12,620 nucleotides of DNA. Origin: an uncultured Chitinophaga sp. GTDB taxonomy: Bacteria; Bacteroidota; Bacteroidia; Chitinophagales; Chitinophagaceae. This document shows positions 6,187 to 12,620 of the stretch, in pieces; the first letter of the stretch is position 1, and each line of letters starts with the position of its first letter. The notes beneath the pieces were generated by a model. It saw only the letters and a list, made by a program, of their open reading frames with translations, was not told the DNA's origin and did no database searches. The position numbers and the translations under genes are program-made. The stretch covers positions 1 through 12,620 of the forward strand of contig NZ_CALNBI010000266.1 in assembly GCF_937874145.1 (NCBI RefSeq), read 5' to 3'.

Positions 6187-8355
6187 ATGATGAAAGGATT
6201 GGTTTTACTCTTGAATATCAGTTTGCCGCTGAAAGATCCCGTGCCGATTTTTAGCCTGGTTTTGTTTATTATTTTATTGGCCCCCATCATCCTCCGAAAG
6301 TTCCGGATCCCCAGTATCATCGGCCTTATCCTGGCCGGCATGGCGATCGGGGATCACGGCTTCAGGATCATCGAGCAGGGGAGTATCAAGCTGTTCGGAA
6401 ACGCCGGGCTGTTGTACATTATGTTCCTTGCCGGGCTGGAACTGGATATGACGGAATTCCGGAAGAGCCGGCACCGCAGCGCTGTTTTCGGCGCCTTCAC
6501 GTTTTTCATACCGTTGGCGCTGGGGTACGTTTTATGTACCTACGTGCTACATTTCAACCTCATGGCCACACTGCTGATCTCCAGCATGTTCGCCACGCAT
6601 ACGCTCGTAGCCTACCCGCTCGCCAGCCGCCTCGGCATCAACAAGAACGAAGCGGTAACGGTAGCCGTGGGCGGTACCATCATCACCGATACGGCGGTAC
6701 TGCTGATCCTGGCCATCATCACCGGCGCGCAAACGGGGCACCTGGATACCGCTTTCTGGCTGCGGCTGGGCATCTCCCTGACGATATTCGCCGTGGTGGT
6801 GATGTATGGCTTCCCGATGGTGGGGAGGTGGTTTTTCAAGAAGATCAAAGACGATAAGACTTCGCACTTCATATTTGTGCTGGCGCTCGTTTTCCTGGCG
6901 GCCTTCCTGGCCGAGCTGGCCGGGGTGGAAGGGATCATCGGGGCCTTCCTGGCCGGGCTGGCGCTCAACCAGCTCATCCCGCATACCTCGCCGCTGATGA
7001 ACCGCGTGGAGTTCGTGGGGAACGCCATCTTCATTCCCTTTTTCCTCATCTCGGTGGGCATGATCGTGGATCTGAAAGTATTGCTGAAAGGCCCCGAGGC
7101 CCTCATTATCGCGGGTTCCTTAACGGCCATGGCGCTCCTCAGCAAGTGGCTGGCCGCTTTCTTCACGCAACTGGTATTCGGTTATACCCCCACCCAGCGC
7201 AACGTCATCTTCGGCCTCAGCAGCGCGCATGCCGCCGCCACGATCGCCGTGGTGCTGATCGGTTATAACATGGGCATCATCAACGAAAATGTGCTCAACG
7301 GAACGGTGGTGCTCATCCTCGTGACCTGCATGGTCAGCTCTTTCGTAACGGAGAATGCCGGCCGCCGCCTCGCGATCGTAGAGGCCGACCGAAAGCCCGA
7401 ATTCAGCGGCGGACCGGAGCGCTTCCTCATTCCCATCGCACAGCCCGAACGCATGGAACCCCTGCTGGATTTTGCGCTGATGGTAAAACAACCCGGCAAC
7501 CCCGCGCCCGTGTACCCGCTGGTAGTGGTGCAAGACGATGAGGAAGCGCGTGAAAAGATCCACCTCAGCAATAAGACCATGGAAAAGGCCGTCATCCATG
7601 CCGCCGCGTCGGAAAGCAATCTGCAGGTAGTGACGCGCGTAGATCTTAACGTGACCGACGGCATCTCCCGCGCGGTTAAGGAACTGCTCATCTCCGACGT
7701 GATCCTTGCCTGGAGCGAAAAGAACAGCGCCACCGACCGGATATTCGGTACCATCTTCGGCAGCACCACCGACAACGTGTTGCAAAGCGTCTGGGAGAAC
7801 GTCTACATCTGCGATTTCCATTCCCCCCTCAATACCACCAAAAACCTCGCGCTCATCCTGCCGCGCAATGCGGAGTACGAACTGGGGTTTGCGCATTACA
7901 TGGAAAAGATCGTGCTGCTGGCCAAGCAGGCCGGCGCACGCATCGTGGCGTATTGCGGCAAAGGCACGCAATCTGCCGTTGAGAAATTCTTGTCCGAAGC
8001 CAAAGCCAGCGTGGAGATCAGTTTCAAATCCCTCGAAAACCCGGAAGATTTTCTGGTGATCGCCCGCAGCGTAACGGCCGACGATCTCATCGTGGTGGTG
8101 TCCGCGCGACGGGGAACACTTTCTTTCCAGCCCTATCTCGAAGGCATTCCCGCGAAAATGATCCGCCATTTCCGGGACAACAACATCATCCTCATCTACC
8201 CCGAACAACGCACCGCGGAGAACAGCGAGCCCGGCATGCAGGACGAAGACATCTCACTCATGCCCATCCAGGAGCAGCTGCGCAACTTCCAGAAACTGAA
8301 GCGCGCCGTGCAGAAGATTTTCAGAAAAGAAAACGGGAAACAGGAAGGGGAGTAG
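6187..8355 (+). CDS. CPA2-family cation/proton antiporter with Usp-like cytoplasmic tail
   Basis: The 722-residue protein is a monovalent cation/proton antiporter of the inner membrane. Residues about 15-390 give some 12-13 membrane segments typical of the Na_H_Exchanger fold. Visible landmarks are FRIPSIIGLILAGMAIG (39-55), FLAGLELDM (80-88), the helix-5 GGTIITDTAVLL with D168, GIIGAFLAGLALNQL (249-263), and K320 in LLSKWLAAF at the position where CPA2 proteins carry a conserved basic residue. The ion-binding aspartate is preceded by Thr, not by Asp or Asn. Residues about 410-690 form two Usp-like alpha/beta units (RFLIPIAQPE and NLALILPRNAEY start them), likely regulatory. The first of two adjacent ATGs (6187, 6190) is used here. 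The stop lies 3 bases from the end of the converging oxidase gene. Na+ versus K+ cannot be decided. Confidence 0.92.
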   Translation: MMKGLVLLLNISLPLKDPVPIFSLVLFIILLAPIILRKFRIPSIIGLILAGMAIGDHGFRIIEQGSIKLFGNAGLLYIMFLAGLELDMTEFRKSRHRSAVFGAFTFFIPLALGYVLCTYVLHFNLMATLLISSMFATHTLVAYPLASRLGINKNEAVTVAVGGTIITDTAVLLILAIITGAQTGHLDTAFWLRLGISLTIFAVVVMYGFPMVGRWFFKKIKDDKTSHFIFVLALVFLAAFLAELAGVEGIIGAFLAGLALNQLIPHTSPLMNRVEFVGNAIFIPFFLISVGMIVDLKVLLKGPEALIIAGSLTAMALLSKWLAAFFTQLVFGYTPTQRNVIFGLSSAHAAATIAVVLIGYNMGIINENVLNGTVVLILVTCMVSSFVTENAGRRLAIVEADRKPEFSGGPERFLIPIAQPERMEPLLDFALMVKQPGNPAPVYPLVVVQDDEEAREKIHLSNKTMEKAVIHAAASESNLQVVTRVDLNVTDGISRAVKELLISDVILAWSEKNSATDRIFGTIFGSTTDNVLQSVWENVYICDFHSPLNTTKNLALILPRNAEYELGFAHYMEKIVLLAKQAGARIVAYCGKGTQSAVEKFLSEAKASVEISFKSLENPEDFLVIARSVTADDLIVVVSARRGTLSFQPYLEGIPAKMIRHFRDNNIILIYPEQRTAENSEPGMQDEDISLMPIQEQLRNFQKLKRAVQKIFRKENGKQEGE

Positions 8356-8358
8356 CGG

Positions 8359-9901
8359 CTATTCCATACATGCCATCGCCGCGCTTTCACCGTGATAGAA
8401 CGCCTCCTCGAAAATGGAAATCCCGCTGAGGTCGGAATGCGCGAAATGAATGCGGGAAGGTGTTTCCGCGACAGGCGCCGTCATAAAACCGGGTATCGGC
8501 CTCACCATACCATGGCCCCATATCCAGCAATCCACCGCCGTCACCGACCGTGCGATACCCGGATGGGCTTTCTCCAGCTGTCCCATACAAAGCTCCACCC
8601 AGTCGCGGTGCTGCAGTTGCAGCGCTTTATGCCGGCTATCGGCCGGTTCCAGCTGGTCGAGCGGCCAGTATAAGGTAATTACGTGCGAACCGGGTGGCTG
8701 CTGGCTGAGCGTTTGGTGCTGGGCGTAAATATACCCCAGGCTTTGCTGGCCATAGATAACGTTATCCCAGCACACCGGCAGGTTTTTATCTACAGGGAGG
8801 TCGCGAAGGTGAATATTGGCTACCAGCCAGGGTGCGTAGGTAAACTGTTGGCCCGGTGTTTCGCCGAGGATGCGCCGCCCGATGAACTGCGGCATGGCCA
8901 GGATGCAATGGTCTGCCTCGATGCGCACGGCTTCGTGCGTTTGGTGAAGATAGCAGTCGGCCAACACTTTATCTCCCGCTTGTTGAATGCGATAGGCGAT
9001 CGTTGCGGTCATGGTTTTATCCTCGCTATGGCGGGCCAGCAGGCTTGCCAGCTTGCCATTGCCTTCCGGCCAGGTGAGCACGGCGCTGGCGTCCGTATTG
9101 GCGGCTTTCCCCCGCCTTGCGGCAAAATAATGGATGCCGGCCCAGGCCGATACGGTGTTGATTCCCGCACCGTAGTCGTCGCGGCAGCAGTAATCTACAT
9201 ACCAGCGGAGCGGCTCGCTGCGAAACCCTTCGCGGCGGAGCCAGGCTTCCATCGTCAGGTTGTCGAGCTGGAGGAACTGCGGGTCTTTGGAACTGAGGGC
9301 CACAGGGATGTCGAAGGCGTAACTGCTGCATGCGCGCAAGGAACCGTTTAGTTTCGGTTTGTTCATGCTGAGAGAGGCCGGCCTGCGGAATGATGCCTTC
9401 GTGCCAGCGGCCTTTGTGGAAAAGGCGTTCGGCAGGTTCGTAAACCAGTGAAAGCTCGTCGTATACAGGCAACCCGTTTTCAAATCCTTTCAGCAATCCT
9501 GCTTCCTGCAAAAAATCCAGCAATGCGGTATTCCCGGGATTGGGAAGCGGCAGGTAGTGCGCGCCGAAGGGATATTTCGTTACATCATTCCCGCCCGATA
9601 AGGAATTGCCGCCGGTATGCGGTTCGAGTTCCGCCAACAGGAAATCGGTGATGCCGGAGAGGCGCAGCTTCCTCGCGGCGCTGAGTCCGGCGATGCCTCC
9701 GCCGGCGATGAAAACCCCGGTGCGGATGGTTTTCGACGGTGTGACGGACAGCCCATCGCGCAACCGGTGCCCCGCCGCCACGGAGGCCCCTGGGATGCTG
9801 CCGCCGATATGATCGTAGGCGCCGGGCGTACGGCATCCGGTGGCATAAGCGCCGCCAGCCAGTAATGCGATGTACTGCAGGAATTCTTTTCGCGTAAGCA
9901 T
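8359..9901 (-). pseudogene. FAD-dependent amine-oxidase-like protein, frameshifted
   Basis: Two overlapping frames make up one protein. The first (from ATG 9901) has an export signal with TRKEFLQYIALLAGGAYATGC, which looks like a weak Tat or lipoprotein signal (possible lipid Cys23), and the FAD dinucleotide motif FIAGGGIAGLSAARKL (64-79) with GGNS downstream. It runs to about residue 193 (MQQ), base 9323. The second frame continues as YAFDIPVALSSKDPQF from base 9321, through DDYGAGINTVSAWAGIHYF, to the FAD-closing motif FAHSDLSGISIFEEAFYHGE near the C-terminus. Joining them needs removal of base 9322 or addition of two bases, giving about 513 residues. Family: NAD(P)/FAD-binding amine-oxidase-type flavoproteins. 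It begins 6 bases after the spermidine-synthase-like gene, so a polyamine-type amine is a reasonable but unproven substrate. It may be a sequencing error or a real pseudogene. Confidence 0.85.
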
Positions 9902-9907
9902 TTTATA

Positions 9908-11422
9908 CTATTGCCAGCCCGCCCACTCTTTTTCGAACAGGTGGACCAGCGCCTGGTTATTGAGTTTGTTCACAGGAAGGTCGTGTGCCTGCATGTCGGG
10001 CGGGAAATGCCGCATCTGTGCGAAAGACTCGCGGGAGAAGGATTTCAATCCTCCCGGCAACACATTCCCTTTGTCGGCCGGCGCAACCGGAGATGCCATG
10101 ATATAGCCCCATTCTCCAAAGGATGGTACGTAGCAATGGTACGGCAACGTCTGAAAACCGGTATGGCGCAAAGTTTGGTCGATACACCAGAATGACTTCG
10201 GAGCTACGAACGGCGACGTGCATTGGATAACGACTACGCTTTCATCCGTCAATACCCTTTGCAGCAAATGGTAAAAGGTGTTGGTATACAGCTTGCCCAC
10301 TGAATATCCTGAAGGGTCCGGGAAGTCGATAATGACAACGTCGTACGGTTGGCGGGGATCGCGCAGCCATTGAAACGCATCCGTATTCACTACCCCCAGC
10401 CGCGGACTGTGAAGGCTGGAATCGTTCATGTTGGCAAGCATGGCATTGCCGGTGAAAAGCTCCGTCACTGCCGGATCGAGGTCTACCAGGGTGATGCTGT
10501 CTATGTGCGGATAACGCAGCACTTCCCGGGCCGCCAGCCCGTCGCCGCCGCCGAGAATGAGCACGCGCCGGGGATCGGGGTGGTGCATCATCGCCGGGTG
10601 GACGAGCGCTTCATGATAACGGTATTCGTCGCGGGAACTGAATTGCAGGTTGCCGTTAAGGTAAAGACGGATATCTTCCTTGTACCTCGTGAGTACCACG
10701 CGCTGGTATGATGACGATTTCGAGTAAATGATCTGTTCGTTGAAAGCAGCCGCCTCCGCGAAATCCATCATCCTGTCGGAGAATATGAAACCTGCCACCA
10801 GCAGCGCCGTCACCACGATCGCCTTAACGGTCAGGTAGCCCGCCCAGGCTACCTCCTTCCTGAAACGGAACAACACGATCAGCGCCACGGCGGTGTTGAG
10901 GATGCCGAAGAAGAAGGAAGTCTTCATCAGTCCCAGTTGCGGTACCAGCACCAGCGGGAAAATGATCGAAGCGAGCAGGGCGCCGATGTAGTCGAACGTA
11001 AACACCTGTGATACCATATCCTGGAATTCCATCCGGTTTTTGAGGATGTTCATCAGCAGCGGGATTTCCAACCCTACCAGAATCCCCGTCAGCCCCACCA
11101 GCAAATACAGCACTATCCTGAATGATGCCACATGGTCGAACAGCAGGAACAGCAGGCATGCACTGATGCCGCCTATCAGCCCTACCAATATCTCCAGCTG
11201 GATAAACCAGCTGAGGAGGTTTTTGGTGAAGAAGCGGGAAAAGAATGCGCCGATGCCCATCGAGAAAAGATACGCCCCGATGATGGTGGAAAACTGGGTA
11301 ACGGAGTCTCCCAACAGGTAACTGGCGAGGGTGCCGGCCACCAGCTCATAAATCAGCCCGCAGGTCGCGATCACGAATACGGATAGGAGCAGCAGCAGGT
11401 GCATCGACCGTTGACTACCCAT
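9908..11422 (-). CDS. Membrane-embedded spermidine-synthase-like aminopropyltransferase
   Basis: The 504-residue product joins an N-terminal membrane domain (about 7-215, six to seven helices, with CGLIYELVAGTLASYLLGD) to a cytoplasmic spermidine-synthase fold (about 235-450). Synthase motifs present: LYLNGNLQFSSRDEYRYHE (253-271), the cofactor loop VLILGGGDGLAAREVL (287-302), VDLDP (313-317), DAFQWL (348-353) and the active-site D366 in DFPDPS. Such enzymes transfer aminopropyl groups from decarboxylated AdoMet to a polyamine. The ATG at 11422 is preferred; the frame also opens at a TTG at 11455, but the ATG gives a compact N-terminus and an 8-base overlap (ATGGGTAG) with the DUF350 stop. 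Substrate and product are unproven. Confidence 0.93.
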   Translation of the reverse strand: MGSQRSMHLLLLLSVFVIATCGLIYELVAGTLASYLLGDSVTQFSTIIGAYLFSMGIGAFFSRFFTKNLLSWFIQLEILVGLIGGISACLLFLLFDHVASFRIVLYLLVGLTGILVGLEIPLLMNILKNRMEFQDMVSQVFTFDYIGALLASIIFPLVLVPQLGLMKTSFFFGILNTAVALIVLFRFRKEVAWAGYLTVKAIVVTALLVAGFIFSDRMMDFAEAAAFNEQIIYSKSSSYQRVVLTRYKEDIRLYLNGNLQFSSRDEYRYHEALVHPAMMHHPDPRRVLILGGGDGLAAREVLRYPHIDSITLVDLDPAVTELFTGNAMLANMNDSSLHSPRLGVVNTDAFQWLRDPRQPYDVVIIDFPDPSGYSVGKLYTNTFYHLLQRVLTDESVVVIQCTSPFVAPKSFWCIDQTLRHTGFQTLPYHCYVPSFGEWGYIMASPVAPADKGNVLPGGLKSFSRESFAQMRHFPPDMQAHDLPVNKLNNQALVHLFEKEWAGWQ

Positions 11423-11633
11423 GGATGGCTGAACTGATGATAAGCCCGATGGCAATGATGTAGGCGGCGAAAACGATCGCGATCGCCATGTTCTTGTTCA
11501 CCACCAGTTCCTTCCAGGTGTTTTCGGGTGTGATCTTTTCGATGATCCAAAAGGATACGATAAGGATAACCACCCCGATAAACGAATACACGACAGAGGC
11601 GATGATGTACTTCAGTTGTAAGATGTCTGACAT
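11415..11633 (-). CDS. DUF350 small membrane protein
   Basis: This 72-residue protein corresponds to one DUF350 unit: a first membrane helix (about 10-31, SFIGVVILIVSFWIIEKI), a short loop with ITPENTWKELVVNKN, and a second helix (about 49-70, MAIAIVFAAYIIAIGLII). The conserved N-x-A start of helix 2 is seen as NKNMAIAI. The family function is unknown; E. coli YjfL is a larger member. It starts 11 bases after the CxC protein stop behind an A-rich leader, which is common for Bacteroidota, and its stop overlaps the next start by 8 bases, so it is probably co-translated with the synthase and may form part of a membrane complex with it. Confidence 0.88.
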   Translation of the reverse strand: MSDILQLKYIIASVVYSFIGVVILIVSFWIIEKITPENTWKELVVNKNMAIAIVFAAYIIAIGLIISSAIHG

Positions 11634-11644
11634 ATCTATTTTTT

Positions 11645-11842
11645 TTACTTGTGATAAAATCTGGAGCCACCATGCGTACGCCCGCCGGCTTGCTGCGGCC
11701 CGTCGGGCTTCCAGTCTTCAGTGGCTTTGCAGTTGCAATATCGGATCCCGCTGCTGGCGCCGTAATAATAAATACCGTACAGTATGGCGGCAATGAGGAC
11801 CGGCGCGAGGTAGGTTTTGAAATCGAATTTTGGCTTATTCAT
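11645..11842 (-). CDS. Small single-span membrane protein with CxC motif
   Basis: I do not recognise this 65-residue protein. It has a polar N-terminus (MNKPKFDFKT), one membrane helix (about 11-28, YLAPVLIAAILYGIYYYG), then C36-N-C38 and a Gly/His/Lys-rich tail. The ATG at 11842 is chosen because it overlaps the stop of the DUF4178 gene by 8 bases (ATGAATAA), the same arrangement as at the DUF350/synthase junction, and gives a start just before the helix; a longer frame upstream is a shadow of the DUF4178 gene. The CxC could bind metal or form a disulfide. Reality as a gene is supported by overlap on one side and an 11-base gap on the other. Confidence 0.75.
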   Translation of the reverse strand: MNKPKFDFKTYLAPVLIAAILYGIYYYGASSGIRYCNCKATEDWKPDGPQQAGGRTHGGSRFYHK

Positions 11843-12620
11843 CTGTTTGAGGATAAGGTGAATACTTACTGCCGTACCAGCGGTTTTTTTCAAACCGGTC
11901 TTCCCAGTACAGCAGCCCGATAGCGCTGATGGCCATGATTCCCATCGCCCAGAGGGCGTTCCACCAGGTAGGTATGTCATGGTAACCGTATATTTCCAGC
12001 CAATCGGCCCCGGCCGATATGTCTTTGTATGGCGTAATGACGAGGTGGTAACGGCCTGGACTTACTGAACAAAGCGTTTCCGAGCTGCCGGTACTGCCCT
12101 CGCTCCAGCTTTCGCCGCCATCTACGCCATGGTAATATTCCACGCCCACCGCGAAGCTCTTTTCCTCGCCGGTATTTTCGTTGACAAGGTCTATGGCCGC
12201 TTCCACCCAGGAATTATCCACGCTGCCGCGGCTCCGGATTTCCAGGATCGCAGGGTCGCCGGTGATTTCGAAGGAGGGTGTGGTAATGGGTTTGCCGGCC
12301 GAGTTGTTATCAATGGACACATGGCGCGAGAATACTTCCTGTTTTCGCGCCTTGTCGTTCAGCAGGGTTTGCGTTCCCCATACCAACAGTCCAAATGCAA
12401 ACGCGACGTACACCATTGCGCGGGGCTTGAACCATTTGGAAAAGGGCTGCGCCGATCCCACGCCGGAACGTTCGGGTATTTCATCCGCGGGCTGGAACGC
12501 TTTACGGATTTCGCGGGGAGAAACATACTGCGCCAGGGAAAATTCCGTGCCCTCGACGCCGGTTTCTTTGGTCAGCACATACGGCGGACTAATATATTCG
12601 ATACAGTCGATCCCTTGGCT
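11835..12620 (-). CDS. DUF4178 membrane protein, C-terminal fragment
   Basis: The frame is open to the window end; 261 residues are visible, and the N-terminal part is missing. The first 40 or so (YISPPYVLTKE, then QYVSPREIRKAF) look like the end of a DUF4178 domain. A membrane helix follows (about 68-87, VYVAFAFGLLVWGTQTLL), then a beta-rich stretch of about 130 residues, then a second helix (about 219-238, WNALWAMGIMAISAIGLLYW) and a short charged tail. Assuming a cytoplasmic DUF4178 domain, the middle part would be in the periplasm. A GTG at 12578 could be read as a start but lies inside the domain, so the gene is treated as cut. The function of DUF4178 is not known. It is the first visible gene of the run that continues into the synthase. 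Confidence 0.8.
   Translation of the reverse strand, partial: SQGIDCIEYISPPYVLTKETGVEGTEFSLAQYVSPREIRKAFQPADEIPERSGVGSAQPFSKWFKPRAMVYVAFAFGLLVWGTQTLLNDKARKQEVFSRHVSIDNNSAGKPITTPSFEITGDPAILEIRSRGSVDNSWVEAAIDLVNENTGEEKSFAVGVEYYHGVDGGESWSEGSTGSSETLCSVSPGRYHLVITPYKDISAGADWLEIYGYHDIPTWWNALWAMGIMAISAIGLLYWEDRFEKNRWYGSKYSPYPQTDE

Noticed and set aside
7120..8208. A 362-codon open frame on the - strand opposite the antiporter
   Set aside because: Shadow of the antiporter gene, with low-complexity His/Asp-rich translation and no family features.
9324..9483. An independent start for the C-terminal half of the oxidase
   Set aside because: Residues before YAFDIPV in that frame are a shadow of the N-terminal half; the FAD motif needed for function lies in the other frame.
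11423..11455. A TTG start adding 11 residues to the synthase-like protein
   Set aside because: TTG is a rare start, and the ATG at 11422 gives the same kind of 8-base overlap seen at the other junction.

Overview
The window looks like chromosome from a member of the Bacteroidota, probably a GC-rich relative of Chitinophagaceae. This is inferred from protein style (LytS/LytTR pair, Nramp fused to a Usp domain, a CPA2 antiporter with a Usp-like tail), near-absence of Shine-Dalgarno sites, and Bacteroidota-type TAnnTTTG promoter boxes. I see no mobile element, tRNA, rRNA or CRISPR array. The layout is compact: most gaps within gene runs are under 20 bases, and several genes abut or overlap.

Left edge (1-1152, + strand): the C-terminal end of a LytS-type histidine kinase overlaps a LytTR response regulator. 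A stem-loop terminator follows, lying inside the 3' end of the facing gene. Manganese block (1114-4105, - strand): a MntR/DtxR-type repressor, an Nramp transporter with a C-terminal universal-stress domain, and a FlK-like hotdog thioesterase form one tight operon. A perfect 9-bp inverted repeat before the repressor gene is a likely autoregulatory operator. A divergent lipoprotein of unknown function (4181-5095, +) follows.

N-degron block (5103-6083, - strand): clpS and aat abut with no intervening base. Aat adds Leu/Phe to protein N-termini and ClpS delivers such proteins to ClpAP/ClpCP, so one transcript carries both the writer and the reader of the signal. A CPA2 cation/proton antiporter with a long Usp-like cytoplasmic tail runs divergently (6187-8355, +).

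Right edge (8359-12620, - strand): a five-gene run made of a DUF4178 membrane protein (cut by the window end), a 65-residue single-span membrane protein with a CxC motif, a DUF350 two-span membrane protein, a membrane-embedded spermidine-synthase-like protein, and an FAD-dependent amine-oxidase-like protein. The last gene is split by a frameshift. This is the most interesting part of the window: a membrane-bound aminopropyltransferase coupled to an exported oxidase and three poorly understood membrane proteins, suggesting an uncharacterised polyamine-linked envelope system. No biochemical role can be proved from the sequence alone.
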